Assembly (NCBI RefSeq): GCF_014066305.1
Contig: NW_023501092.1
Location: 286,501-350,500, forward strand
Reading direction: 5' to 3'
Length of the DNA stretch: 64,000 nucleotides
Source: Letharia columbiana
Lineage: Eukaryota > Ascomycota > Lecanoromycetes > Lecanorales > Parmeliaceae
In this document: one piece after another, positions 35,443-46,918 of the stretch
Position numbering within the stretch: position 1 is the first letter of the stretch
Layout of the letters: every line of letters begins with the position of its first letter
The notes under the pieces: model-generated
Database searches by the model: none
What the model was told of the DNA's origin: nothing
The model's input: only the letters and a program-made list of their open reading frames with translations
Program-made: the position numbers and the translations under genes

Positions 35443-37603
35443 TCATTGTGGGAGGCTACTGGTGCCACCCTGGTCGAGAGTCTGTGAAAAAGTATCATGA
35501 CAGTAAGACACCCCGCGAAGTGCTGACGAGTCTAAAAAGGTATGGAAACAAGCGACGGCACCCCCAAATCTCCCTTTACCATAATCTGAATACCTCGGTT
35601 GCGGCTCGTTTTTTCCATATGTATTCCCATCGTTCCAAAGACCTGTAGTCCCTCGGACGAAATGGCCAACCAACGTCCAATGGTTCTCCTCTGCCTTACG
35701 CAATACAAAAAGTGAAACACCATGCAAGAGCCAACAAATTATATCACCCTCGGTAATGGCGAACCTTTCCGCGACATGATAGCCACGCTCAGTCAGGAAC
35801 AGTGTATGGCCCGCGTTGCGTGCAACAATCTCTGGACCCAGCTTTTCCGAGCCTCCCACTATGCCAAGATCTGAGCAATACGTACAGATACTCTCTACCA
35901 CAAGTGTATTGTTATCTTTGCAGAACTCACCAATGTCTTGGCCTGGCCGCTCTGCGCGTTTGCTTGGTGGGATGTGTTGCATCCATGCTTCGTAATCGCT
36001 AATCAACTCACTGGCCTTGAAAAAGACTAATTTTTCTCGTAGCAAATCACTTGTAGTTGCCGGTATCAGAGTATGGGTGATTCATTATTGTTCAAGGCGT
36101 TGTTTATTTCATTATTTTGAGAGTGAGCGCCTCCACGTAGATATTAAATCAGAGATGCTTTAAGGACTCGATTTTGCGACGGAGCCTTCTGCAAATCGTC
36201 GCTCCAAAATTTGGCTTTCCCTGACCGGTACATTACAAGTTATTCAGTCATACGTGATTCCCACTCCCTAATCTTGGCTTTGATAAATTTGGCTCGCGTC
36301 TTTGAGTCTTTTCCCACAATATTCCCGTAATATTATGTAGACGAGGAATTTGAACAGCGATTATCACTTGATCGACGTACAATCGTGCACCTACAGTGCA
36401 GACGACTCTTGATATCTTTTTAGGTTCTGCATGGGAGGCTCGAATCGTGGATTGTGTCCTGCGGTCACGATGAGGGTCGTAAAGGAATGATTCCTCATGC
36501 TTTATCAATCTTACTACTCTGCTGTCAATAGCTGTCCAATCTGTGACTCAAGATGGACAGTCGTTGGCTCTGCAATGATAAGCAAGTCGCAAAGGCTGCA
36601 ACGAAAAATGCAGAAAGTATCTTGTTAGTCTCGTGAGGAAAAGACGATCAGACATAGCATCGGAGTAGTCTGGGATAATCGAGAAACGTGCTTCTGGCGT
36701 TGCGAGTTCCAACAGGGCGAACATTTTATCTCTTCGGACGGAAGCTTGAAAGCCATGCATCAAGAACGTCAATTCCATAAGAGACGGGCCACTGGCCTCA
36801 AGTTGCTGCTTATGGGCATACCAGTTGGAGAGAACACCTACACAAGGCTGCTTCGGAGGGTTTTCAGACTCCTCAAGTTTATCTTTCATTTGTGACATTC
36901 GATAAGTCACGTCAGGGCGAACTTGCTTGACTGCTAAATGAGGCTCCTCAGGCTCGTCTTCCATGAAAAAGGGTCTTTCAAACTTCTTTCCGTTCATAAG
37001 TTGTACAAAGTATAAAGTGTCGACTTGTCTCTCTCCGCACTGAACAATAATTTGTCGCGACATGGATGCCTCTTGGACCACCCAAATACGTGTCCACCAT
37101 GTCCTTCGCATCAATTTGGTAACAGCCGGCAAAGGGATTTTGACTACTTGATCCGGGATCCTCTGTCGAGGCGAACCAGTGAAATCCATAGCCACATCGC
37201 TATCCGCCGACTTCTGGTCCAACCATACCAACGCCAGAGTCGCATCGGCATAGATTCGCGCATTTAGAGTCCGTGTACACTTTTCTTTTCTTTTCTGATT
37301 GATGCAAATGGCGTCGATCCACAGATTTTTGAGACGAGAGCGCCCTCGAATGCGGTGAAGCGCTAATTCCAGGTTCTCCGTAATATGTAGGGGCACGTCA
37401 CCAATGACAATGGCGCTTTCGCTCACTGGCCCAGACCAAGTGTAGGACAGAGCCGTGTAGTCGAGGTCATCGTAGTTCAAGCTCTCGACGACCAGGTCCC
37501 CGCGCAAAACATCATCGCCTGTGCCGGAAGCTAGGGCTAGGATACGGATCTCTCGCCGGTCTGTGACCAATGGGGCTTGTACGTAGACATCTTGCAGGGT
37601 CAT
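35443..37603 (-). pseudogene. HET-domain (heterokaryon incompatibility) gene, broken
   Basis: The N-terminal frame (37603-36548, 351 residues) carries the HET domain (PF06985) motifs: LDYTALSYTWSG at 48-59, LWIDAICINQ at 94-103 and RRTWWTRIWVVQEAS at 166-180. HET proteins trigger death of incompatible heterokaryons and act in self/non-self recognition. The frame ends in TGA at 36548-36550, exactly where the family has the Trp of PSWVPDW; the same frame continues past it with VTDWTAIDSRVV. A frameshift follows near 36,300 (from GILWEK to a KFIKAKIREWESRM frame), then a TAA at about 36,241. A final open piece, 36045-35443, contains the family's C-terminal LTERGYHVAE and EGDIICWLLHG segments. 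The whole gene is therefore present but split by at least two stops and one frameshift. Confidence 0.85.
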
Positions 37604-38197
37604 GACGATGGTACAACCGGCAGGAGAGGAGCCGGCTCCAACTTTGAACTACAGGTATCTAGGCTCGTGGCGAGAGTCTGAATTCAGTATGTCTGTAGCT
37701 TGTGGGCATGCAATCATTGGAAGATAAAAAAAAACCACTAACGCGAGTAGGGTCTTGCTGTGCATTACTCAGTTCTGCAGACAAGCTCTCAAGAAAGGTA
37801 CGAGGGTTAGATGGGAGTATCAACCCACCTATATATGCTAGAAATGCTCTTTAGCCATGAAAGAGAACAGACTGTGGTGGAGGGGCTGACAGGCTTGTGA
37901 AGGCTGTCAGCTGAGTCATCGACCAAGATGGTCTGCAGCCAATCAGTATCTATCGCTTCTTCCAAGTCGAGCTGAACATAGCAAGCTGGATAGAGATCGA
38001 AAGTCGCAGGCACTCTTTCCCTTTTCGTGATGCTTGGCTGCAACTGGCATTCTCATCTGACTAAGATGCCAGCGTCATTCAAAGCATCCGATGATGCCCT
38101 ATTCTCCTTGAAAAGTATTCCTTAACCCCGCACATGTTGCATAACGCTGCAGCCAAGCACGACGAACCTCAATGTTTTATCCTATCACAAGCATCAG
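37604..38197. other. Intergenic between divergent genes
   Basis: Lies between the divergently transcribed HET pseudogene and the F-box-like pseudogene, so it should hold both promoters. A minus frame at 37807-38043 encodes 78 residues without recognisable features. No other signal found. Confidence 0.45.
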
Positions 38198-39022
38198 ATG
38201 TTTTGCACACACAGCAAGATGGAAGATCATGAGAGTCAAAGCCTCCGCAGCTTGACGGACAAAATGAACGCAGCACACGTAGAAGATCCTTGTTCAGGTA
38301 GCGAAAAGAACGGTGCGCCTAATACCAAAGATAGTTCTGGGGCTGATGAAAGGCCTGGTCTCTCCAATCTAGCCGGCGAGCTTCAAAATCTGATCATTAC
38401 CAATCTCCATCCCTCTGCAGCCATCGCCTTGAGCCAGACAAATCGTCATTTCCACTCCTGTGCCTATCTACACCGGCTGCCATCCCCCACAGTGTTTGAT
38501 TATCTCCAAGAGAAGGAGCTTTTGCCAATCAAATTGGACGACTATGCTTGCTACACTTGCCTTCGTTTCAAGCCTCGACCAACGTTCGGAACAAGACAGA
38601 CCAGATCTATCTTGGAAAAGTTGGGTCAGAGCGCCCATAAGAGGTATTGTTTCGAATGTGGCTCCATGCCCGGCAACCACTTACCCTGTTAAGTTATGAA
38701 AATTGATGGGGAGCTGCAGGTGCAATGTGGTGGTTGCAAGACTCTCCAAAAGCAATTCTGCAAGAGATGTGGCTGGTGCAGTAGCTGCATAGAAAAGAGT
38801 ACTGTGACAGTGCTAAGGAAGGGTTATTGGGCTAAGCCTAACGGTGAAGCAAGCGAAGTGGTTCATAGAAACATCTGTAGAAACCATACTTGGGAAGGAC
38901 CGAAGCCTGCGGGTAGCCTACCCGAGACTTATAGTCTGCCTCTGCAGTCGTTGGCTATGTATGAATTTATAATATGCAGGCGTGGGCTGTGGATGAGGTC
39001 GGAAGAGGCACTGAAATTATAG
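38198..39022 (+). pseudogene. F-box-like/cysteine-rich gene with in-frame stop
   Basis: Two open segments lie in the same frame, 38198-38692 and 38696-39022, separated by a single TAA at 38690-38692. The first half has an F-box-like helix pair (LAGELQNLIITNL, then ALSQTNRHFHS) and begins the cysteine-rich part (ACYTCLRFKPR, RYCFECGS); the second continues it (VQCGGCKTLQKQFC, KRCGWCSSC). Fungal proteins of this type run from an F-box to a zinc-binding CxxC array in one chain, so the stop falls inside the array. CAA to TAA is the simplest origin. The better start by context is the ATG at 38219. If the stop is real, the remaining product keeps the F-box-like part only. Confidence 0.75.
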
Positions 39023-39387
39023 CTAGCCCAAAATGTTCTGACGGACGAGATATCATCTGAAAGACGGGATACCATGGGGAACGCAGTGCAGAAGAAATAG
39101 GGCGGCTTGTGCGGGACCATGTGTCCAACTCAGAAGATGTATATGTGCTATTAATGAGGAACATGAGCTTTGTTAGTTGACTTCTCTCATCTCAGCTCTT
39201 TGTCTGCATAGCTATTATACTTCCGTCGTTACTTGAAGCCAACGCCGCTATTTTCGAATATCAAAATCCTGTCGCGAACGTAGAAGTCGTTAAGATAGGA
39301 CATCTTGGCATCATGCCAGCGCAAAAGGTTCTCCAACCAAATCTCGACATCATCTTCTCACCATCTCCAATCTATAGCCTGTACACA
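39023..39387. other. Intergenic, upstream region of the mL54 gene
   Basis: Nothing recognised apart from its position upstream of the mL54 gene. Confidence 0.5.
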
Positions 39388-40186
39388 ATGATCTGTCAAC
39401 GCTGTGCCCGTCTTCTATCGCCATCATTCCTCCGTCCCGCGACTCTCCGGCCCCTCTCCACGACCTCCAGATCTCTCCGCCCCGAAAGCCCACCCGCGGC
39501 AACTTCCACCTCTGCCGCGCAGCCATTTTCCACGCCTTTTACGCCCTCGCCCTCAAAGACGCCTGATATACCTTCATCACCAAGTACGACACCTAAAGCA
39601 GCATCCAAAGTCCCAGCGCATCCGCCCAGCAGTGTAGCAGCGGGCACGCCATTGAGGGGATTGGGATACATCAAGGGCCAAGAGGGGCCAGTTGCGAAAG
39701 AGGACTCGGAATATCCTGATTGGCTTTGGGAACTCCTTGAGGCTAAGAAGGGCGACATGACTGAGGAAGGGGTGGTTGGGGATGCCTTTGGTAAGCTATC
39801 TCTTTCTACTACGACGACAACTTGCAGCGCTATGTTCGGAACGGGGTGTGCGCTTCAATGGCTTCAACAGCCTTGTTGGCGGTAGACGACATTATCATTC
39901 ATTATTACAGTGGGGTTTTCTAAGCTGATAACGCGTCTCTACAGCGAAATCAAAAAAGCAACGCCGCCTCGCCTCTAAAGCCGCTCGCGCTCTGAAGACT
40001 GGGTCCCACGGGACCTCGCACACGGTCAAAGTACCGCTCGAAGAACAGTCAATTGACCTCCCAGCTGGTATGGGAGAAGCAGAGGGGCGAAAAGCGTTGG
40101 AGGCAAGAGAAGGGTTGACGAGCGCGATGAGGACGGCGCGGAGAAGAAAGATCAAGGAAAATAATTTCTTGAGGGGGATGAGGTAG
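39388..40186 (+). CDS. MRPL37: Mitochondrial large-subunit ribosomal protein mL54
   Basis: Exons 39388-39790 and 39945-40186 give 214 residues; the 154-bp intron has donor GTAAGC, branch GCTGATAAC and acceptor CTACAG. The N-terminus is a mitochondrial presequence (MICQRCARLLSPSFLR, then Ser/Pro/Thr-rich, no acidic residues for the first ~30). The conserved core has the EYPDWLWELLEAKKG signature of the fungal Ribosomal_L37/mL54 family, and the basic second exon begins AKSKKQRRLASKAARALK and ends RRRKIKENNFLRGMR. The protein is part of the mitochondrial 54S subunit. Without splicing the frame would run into Ser/Thr-rich non-conserved sequence. It is the only clear housekeeping gene between 35 and 50 kb. 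Confidence 0.9.
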
Positions 40187-40993
40187 GGTTAGAACATGTT
40201 GAGAGGCGAAATTGACCGCAATTGAGGGGAAGACGGGGGAGAAGCTGGAGACAGAGGTTTCGGGGGTGTGATCGTGGATTTATCCAAGAAGACGTCTTTG
40301 TGGGAGCTCATAGGGTATAATAATACTCCATGGGAGGGAGACAATCTGTATCATCAATACTTCTGGAATCCCTTCACATGGTGTATCACCATGCTATTCT
40401 TTTCTCCCTGCCTTGTGTGCATTCCCAGCCGACGAAGGATCCGCTTCGGATCGAAGGCCTAAAATCTTTTCTAGCATCATCCCATTGGTCAAGAACCCTC
40501 TATTACTATGTACGGCCCTAAACATTTCTCTCTATCATGCTACTTATGGAGCGATTGCGCTAATCCAGATCGACTGAATATAACTGAATCCAAAACAGGA
40601 ACTTCGGAGAGCTGCAGCATGATGGGCCGACCCCGAGGTGCATGATAAACGCTCTGCGTTTTGGACACGAGGCTGACCAATCTCCGGCTCTCACGAAAGC
40701 CCAGCCCACGAAAGATCCTGCTGCTCCACCACCATGCCAGGATCCTTGCTGCGACTGCGAAGCCGCTCCCCCGATCAGACGCCAAATTTAGAGGCACCCG
40801 GTCCGCTGTTAGTGCATCTAATGTAGGTCGTCAAAACTGCCACACCTCGACATTAGCGTCTGGTCGATAATAGCCAACATAAGTATGCCGGCCTTCCGCC
40901 GCGTTCTTGTATTGTTTGGTCAATCACTACAAAAAACCCTTATTCGACCCTTATCGAGTCTAATCAGGGCACATCCTTTGAATCTCTATTTCG
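40187..40993. other. Intergenic, nothing recognised
   Basis: Several short frames occur on both strands, all without domain or composition support. Confidence 0.5.
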
Positions 40994-41275
40994 ATGTCTC
41001 AATCGTATATCTGTACGAATAATTTTTGCAAAGACTGGTATCTAGCGGATCTTGGCACGGTTATTGACCATCTCCGAGGCATTCACCGCCAAACATTCAT
41101 ACGACGACCGTATGAGCTCGGCAAATCCGACACCCATGGAAATTTTTGGTACTGTTTCAAATGCAGTGGGAAATTGGATAAAGACCACAGAAGTTTCAAG
41201 TCCGATAGGGCTATGTGGGACCATCTCTGTCATAGCCACCACCTTTGTCTGGATGATATCGAGCAGGACTTGTGA
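40994..41275 (+). CDS. Small double zinc-finger-like protein
   Basis: 93 residues with two zinc-finger-like halves: CTNNFCKDW with HLRGIHRQ (C-x5-C and H-x3-H), and YCFKCSGKLD with HLCHSHH. Two C2H2-like knuckles joined by an acidic linker suggest a small DNA- or protein-binding factor, or a fragment of a larger fungal zinc-finger protein. The ATG at 40994 follows an A/T-rich leader and has a fair context (TCGATGTC). Ends in an acidic DDIEQDL tail. No intron needed. Confidence 0.6.
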   Translation: MSQSYICTNNFCKDWYLADLGTVIDHLRGIHRQTFIRRPYELGKSDTHGNFWYCFKCSGKLDKDHRSFKSDRAMWDHLCHSHHLCLDDIEQDL

Positions 41276-42449
41276 AACTTGCCTACTTTACCCTGAGTCG
41301 ATAACGACGATTGCCGCACTATCACCACCTCACCTCTCGCCTATCCTACGTACCGCCATACTTCACACTCAAGAATGCGATGGTCCGAGCCGCAGTCGTC
41401 GAACGGCAACTCCTACCTACTGACAGGGCCCATACGACATATTCACTATGGGGTCAACTGTATGTGCCAATAGATAGCAATACTGTGAATCTCCGCGGCT
41501 GTCACCTTGGTCGCATCTCTCTACACAGGGTACATCCGCCTTGGCAGAAATTCACACCTTGACGATGCTGAAATTTTGATGATGGTGGGAGTACCAGTGC
41601 CACGTCGACGTCCGCAGTGAAGGACTGGGTAGACCTCAGCTATATAATTTACGCCTGCTATTCTGATTCGGCAGCAACAGCAGACCGGAAAAAGCTCCGC
41701 CGTGATCTTGCGCGCCCGGGTGCAGATCTCTACGCTGGGCGACCACGACAACGCTCTCGAATAGGATGGTACGTTACGACACCGATAGAGCAACAAAGGT
41801 TGTGGTTGGTGTGTCCTTGCTTGCGGCGTTGGCGGGCGTCCGGGTTCTGCGTCGAAATTTGGAACGGTGTCTCCACCCCATTTACTTAACGTTCTGCATT
41901 TACAACTATAACAACACCGGAGCTGCCCTGGTGGTTTACAAATGGCAATAAAACATCCTTTGGCTCCTTCCCTAATTGGTGGACGGAGCTGCTTCCCGAC
42001 AGGCGACCACTTATTTTCCTGCCCGCAGCCAAAATCACCGGCAATATACATGCGGGGACTAAACACTTTCTCCGCCCAAATGGTCAAGGACTTCTACCAC
42101 CTTCCTTTCACCATTTGAGCTCTTAACACTTCGTCAAGTCGCTCCGCTCAAGTGGTCAAACGTACATTCAATGACTTCTTTGTGTGGATGTATGGCCCCA
42201 GTCACCGAAATTTATGGGAATTGTTCACGAATGACAGAATCTGCTTGTGACACAGAAGCAACCAGCCACTCTGAGGTTGAAGGTAGCGGCGTCTTCCACT
42301 CTTCTCCCCGGCTCCTCTACCTGTCACGTCCCCCAGATAATGCCCAGCCTGCTATACGTTGCCATTGTCAATGATGAAGCCGATCGACCTGTCCTCCCTC
42401 AAATGCGCTTAGGAACGGTCTAGGAGCCTGCAAGTTCCCACCAGCAAGT
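41276..42449. other. Intergenic with weak reading frames
   Basis: A + frame at 41766-41951 contains a short hydrophobic segment (KVVVGVSLLAALAGVRVL) that could be one membrane helix, but it overlaps other frames and has no other support. The 188-residue minus frame at 41521-42087 is Cys/Arg-rich and looks like a shadow. No gene called. Confidence 0.45.
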
Positions 42450-42967
42450 ATGCTTCTCCACTGGCTGCGAAAAGTCCTCGACTTCTACACTGCGCACAAG
42501 AGACAGCCCTACAAAGCGTTTGTCGAAATGTGGATGTTCTTTTCCTTCTTACCGTGAAGATAGGCAACACAAGCAGCCTGCTACACTGGTTGGAAGCATG
42601 CGAAATTGCTAGGCAGGACGTAGAGCAGTTGTCAAGGTCAATTACATCGGCGTTGCTCAACACTGTTGCTCTGGAGATGCGCCAAATGGCGGTCGTAAGC
42701 CTCGCTCTCGAATCGACCAAGCTCAGTGATTCCACCGAGCGAGCAAGTTTTATCAACATATACCTTGGTCACACCGACGAGTCCTCACCGACGCTGTCTA
42801 ATCCTGTCAAGTCCTTTGGGCAGCTTAGAGACATCGCCGCAGCCGTGGAAACTTTTACACCGCTTTACATCGCTGCATGTATAGAGAGTCTCGAAAGAAG
42901 TGAAGCAGCGATTCTCAAAAGCATTGGAGCAGTGAAAATGGCACTCGCCTTTCGCATCTGCCGTTGA
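42450..42967 (+). CDS. Hypothetical helical protein, two exons
   Basis: Exons 42450-42553 and 42613-42967 (59-bp intron, donor GTGAAG, acceptor GCTAG) give 152 residues. The splice replaces a frame that would otherwise stop after FFSFLP and joins it to QDVEQLSRSITSALLN, making a mostly helical protein. No domain or signal peptide recognised. The frame is open upstream to about 42,378, so the true start or an extra 5' exon could lie earlier. Function unknown. Confidence 0.45.
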
Positions 42968-43049
42968 TTAACGATCTACATTCTCGACCGTATTACGAGT
43001 CATACGTTGACCATGTTGGAGATGGGACGGCGACGACGCAATAGAACTC
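42968..43049. other. Short convergent gap
   Basis: Lies between the 3' ends of the + gene ending at 42967 and the - gene ending at 43050. Nothing else is visible. Confidence 0.5.
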
Positions 43050-44501
43050 TCATTTGACTGGAAGGACAATCGGATTCGCTCTCCAGCAAGTGATTCCTAT
43101 CTGCAACGTCTCACTGTTACACCATACCGTTGGCGATTCCCTGCGCATCCCATCGAGATATACCGCATTCAGCGTGCCTCTTGGCGCTTTGAGCTCTTTG
43201 GCCGACTCCTTCCCGGAACACCAAACGTGGATACGGGCAACGACGTCAATTTGAACGAGGACCGGAAATTGTTGCTTTCTAGACTTCAGTGATGGGAGTG
43301 CGAGGAGATGATTAGTGTTGTTCCATTCTTGTTCAGAGTCCTTGAGCGCACTTGCGACCCAGCCGTCTTCTGTGATCAGGCCAATCATGTAAAGTGGTCC
43401 AGACTTCAGTGGATATCGTTCTTAGCTCGAGCGCCGGTGGAGAAACCAAAAGGCCTTAAAAGAAAGCCAAGCGATTGGCAGAACGAATGCGATTGGGAAG
43501 AACAATTGAGTTTCGCTACACACGGAGGAATAGAGGAATACGATACATACTCGCAGGTCATCAGCAATATATGTATGACCAGGGCGATGGGCCTTCAAGA
43601 CGATACCCCAGTCAAAGCTATGAGCCATGGCAATGCTGTAACGCCCCTGTCGAACCCCTTCTAAGATGGTACCATCGGCCCTTCGGGCGGGCACGTACAG
43701 ATGATTATCGTCTTGAAGTCGCTGTGAACCAACATCATCGTGAGTGGGAAGATATGTCAAAGGCTCAATATCCATTTCTTGTTGAAACTGGAAAAGGGCC
43801 GGTCTCCCGAAGTTTCGTGTTTTGAAATGGCAGTTAAGAGAAGTGGGCTACATCTTCTGGGATGCTAGAGATAAGAAGAAGTCCGAGCCTGAACCTAAGT
43901 CGAAAGAACCAACATTGAACGCGAGTACATATTATGGTAGCAATTCATCCTCATTTTTTTCGAAGACTTCCTGTCGATACTCGCAGAACTTCACGACAGA
44001 GTAAATATGGGTTTCGCGAAACATGACATAGTGTTGCCTTAGCAGGGCGTCGTGTATATTGGTTGTTGGGGCTGCTGGCTCGAGGAAAGGGGACAGCATT
44101 CCAAGAGCAGTGGGCTTCGACTGCGATCGCTTTTGCGCAGTAAGAAGGAAGCTGACAGCGTTTGTCCAGGCCTCAAAGCGATAGTACTCCATGCTAAGCT
44201 TCGCGACATCTTCGACAACGTTGGGGCCAAAGACGTTAGCAACGCCGATGCTCCGCCAGATTACGAAACCCTTCTCTGCAACTGCTGTGCGTCCGCTCAA
44301 TCCGACGACGAAGCCTGGGATTCCTAACCCGGACATCACGCTATCGGTAGATGTATGAATTCTAGTAGCCTTGAAGGTCTCTGCATTCAGGTCGGATGGT
44401 GGGACGATAGCGATAGGGTTGGATATCACATGACGGCAAGAGGTCGAGATGTCTCGGTCATCATGCAGGTAGCCGAGAACGAGAGCCGACTTTACGGACA
44501 T
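43050..44501 (-). CDS. Hypothetical protein, probable three-exon gene
   Basis: Three consecutive minus-strand open segments look protein-like and can be joined in phase 0: 44501-43995, 43847-43551 and 43403-43050, giving 385 residues. The second junction is good (donor GTATGT at 43550, GCTAAG-type branch, acceptor CTGAAG). The first is weaker (donor GTCGTG or nearby, acceptor GATGTAG). Recognisable text includes SGLGIPGFVVGLSGRTAVAE in the first exon, FQQEMDIEPLTYLPTHDD in the second and LVQIDVVARIHVWCSGKE in the third. No known family comes to mind. A decayed gene with stops is an alternative to the intron model. Confidence 0.45.
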
Positions 44502-45395
44502 AAAATTCCGACCATGTGCCTCGTTTCAGTGAAGAGAGGTGATAGGTGTACATCTACTCCCCCCTATCCGGGTGCTATATCCTGGCTAGCTATACTGGGC
44601 GCAGTCTCGTAGTGCTCTAAAACCTACGTATCTTGCTACCTGCAGAGTGCGTCACTCGTGAACAGGATTTTCCCTTCCCTTCGGAAGGCCCATTCTAAAA
44701 CACTCGGTTTTATACTCTTTCGGTGCGCTGAACCCCTCTAGGGGTTAATGGCCAAGTTGATTGTGAATAAGATTTTAAGTCCCGGAATGTGCCCTCGTGA
44801 ACGCAAGTAGAGTGCGCCGGGTCACCACGGTCAATTTATTACAGTCGGAAGTTATACCCCAGCTGCACCCGGATGTGTGGAGGGAGATGTACATGAATCA
44901 AAAAAGGATGTAAATCTATCACGTCCCTAAATGAGTTGCAGTAAGCGCATCGAGGCTTTCAAAGGGTTTCAGTTAAATTACATCTCAGCTGCCGGAAATA
45001 GAAAACAGAAGCAATCTAGGCAACCATGAGGGTTTGTATTAGATTGGAGAAGAAATGTCGTCTCGAACTTCGTAAGTCTATCTGCAGGCTCTTGAAGCGA
45101 CCAATCATTACTGTTCGAGAGTACCGCCTAGCGGCGCAAGATGCATGTCCCCCTAGACATTGCAGATAATTCCAGACGCGCAGATATCTACACCGGGCTC
45201 ATGTACTGGAAGAATTAAATGTAAGACAGAAGGACCAATGATGGGATACCATAAAAGATAGATCTCAAGATACAACGCAGCCTTGGCTGACTTCCCAAAT
45301 TTTTCATTGGTCAGAGGACCATAGACTGCAGCGGGCATTCCCTAACCTAAACACGACTTGGGAAGCTCTTTGATAGGACTATCATTGCGACAACA
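44502..45395. other. Intergenic, nothing recognised
   Basis: Two similar words, CTCGTGAA at about 44,655 and 44,802, lie in GC-fluctuating sequence. No gene, RNA or terminal repeat that I can support. Confidence 0.45.
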
Positions 45396-45957
45396 TTAAT
45401 CCTCAAAGCCTACTCCGCTAAGTCTGAGCGCAGAGGCTAATTTGGAGATGCATGCGTGGCATGCTGCGGACGATCGAGGCATTATCGAAAGCTGAGAACA
45501 GGCCTTGGTTCTGCTGGCAGACGGACGGGATGTTGGAATGGAGCTCGAGATTTTCGCGTTCGACCTTTGGACAGTACGTTGGAAATTGCGCCATGTCTGA
45601 GCGTTAGAGCCCAATGCCGATGTATGCAATGAAAAATATGCTTGAGATAGGTGGAAGTGTGAGGGTTCTGGGATGTGAGTAGAGGTGAAGGCCACAAAGT
45701 GCGGTACCAGAGGCGTTGTTTCCCAAGTTGCCCAAAAACACAAAGAAGCTCGACGACGTTGTCCGTATACAGAGATGGTAAAGCTTCGTGGTGATAGATT
45801 GTTCTGCATGTTCTCAGTTTAGCTGGATGGAAAAGAGGTTGAGTGCCTTGTTTGAGCACCTGTGATGCTCGTCTGGGCAGAAGGAGAGCTTGAGGCCGCC
45901 ATTCTGGGTGAGCAACTCCTTGTAGATGAGGAGGCTAATCTCCTTGGCAAGTCTCAT
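45396..45957 (-). pseudogene. 2EXR/F-box-like gene relic with frameshifts
   Basis: The start at 45957 gives MRLAKEISLLIYKELLTQNG, the LPxEIRxxIYxxLL-type opening of 2EXR/F-box-like fungal proteins. After about 45 residues this frame stops, while the next frame continues the family pattern: PLFHPAKLRTCRTIYHHEAL then PSLYTDNVVELLCVFG. A third frame resumes around 45,700 with ETTPLVPHFVAFTSTHI. Each switch is one base, with no overlap of conserved text, which fits indels. A 56-bp intron (GTGCTC to CATGCAG) could hide the first switch but would delete the conserved LRTC segment, so decay is the better reading. Confidence 0.6.
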
Positions 45958-46419
45958 GAAGGCAACGAGTTAGTTGAAGTACGGGGTGCTGGTTGCCATA
46001 TCCTCCGGTGGTGCAACTTCAAATGCTGCCTCACCGAGTGCATTCACTGTATTCAGGTCTTGGTCGGGCTCTCTGTAACAGGATCATAGCATGAGGGAAG
46101 GGTTATAGAGTAGATCAAAACTGAGTAGGTCCACATGTCATGGATACTCACCCGGCAAATAGACACCTCGGATGTGACAAACCCACGATTAAATTCACCA
46201 ATCAGTGCACTTGCCAGGACATCAGTGTGAGCGAATACACCAATACTGCTAAGACTTTCTGCTGAGATAAGTGAAATTGAATCTTAGAGGTTGGATACTT
46301 GCTCTTTTGGCTTCAAAGCCTAGCGCAACTTCAAGTTGCACATAAATACGGACTCTTTTCGCACCATACAGTAACTCTAATCATACAGAACCGACCCGCA
46401 CTTTGTACCGAACTGCTCA
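45958..46419. other. Intergenic, nothing recognised
   Basis: No supported feature between the 2EXR-like relic and the secreted protein gene, although both are read on the minus strand. Confidence 0.45.
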
Positions 46420-46918
46420 TCAAGGCACCGCATACATCACAGACTTCCACGATCCAGCTCCCCCATTTCTACTCTGCTGAGCACAGAACTGATAATTCGG
46501 CTCCCCCATACTCTGAGGCCACTCAATGAACGCAATCCGATTCGAGCACTGCGGATCCGAGTACGCCTGAAGCGCGGTGGAGTTGCTCAGGAACAGATTG
46601 ATTCCAATCCAGTCAATAGCCGTGCTCATTGGCAGACAATCGTAGTTCGGGTAATTCGGGGGCGCTCCATAGATTGGAGTCTCGAGGTTCAAAATTGTGT
46701 GAGGGTTTATGCCGGGACTAGATGAGGGAGGCCGTTGCGTTAGTGATTGTTGATGGTTGATGGAAGATGTGGAGAGTGTGGCGGAGAAGGATAACTTACC
46801 ATGCACTGGCGGGGCCCAATGGGCCGTTGTAGCTAAATTGTCTCTTCGATTGCATCTGGCTGGGAAGGGCTAATGCACCGGTGCTTAGCAGGCAGAGGAG
46901 AGGGATTGTGAAGTGCAT
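46420..46918 (-). CDS. Small secreted four-cysteine protein
   Basis: Exons 46918-46800 and 46717-46420 give 138 residues; the 82-bp intron has donor GTAAGT and acceptor CATCTAG. A signal peptide is clear (MHFTIPLLCLLSTGALALPS), possibly followed by a short pro-segment ending in KR. The mature part has four cysteines: one made by the splice junction (SACPGIN), then YDCLPM, PQCSNR and FCAQQ, enough for two disulfides. Tyr/Asn/Pro-rich, ends KSVMYAVP. Size, signal peptide and cysteine content are those of a small secreted effector- or surface-type protein; no family recognised. Upstream in-frame ATGs (to 47260) give no signal peptide, so 46918 is chosen. Confidence 0.78.

Noticed and set aside
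36595..36670. Intron (GTCTGA to TTGCAG) near the end of the HET frame
   Set aside because: The splice signals look good by chance, but removing the segment deletes HET-family text and loses the VTDWT continuation seen beyond the stop.
41521..42087. 188-residue minus ORF
   Set aside because: Cys/Arg/Pro-rich, no domain, no start context and no splice evidence; likely chance.
45840..45900. 56-bp intron joining the two frames of the 2EXR-like relic
   Set aside because: It would remove the conserved LRTC segment, and another frame change follows anyway.
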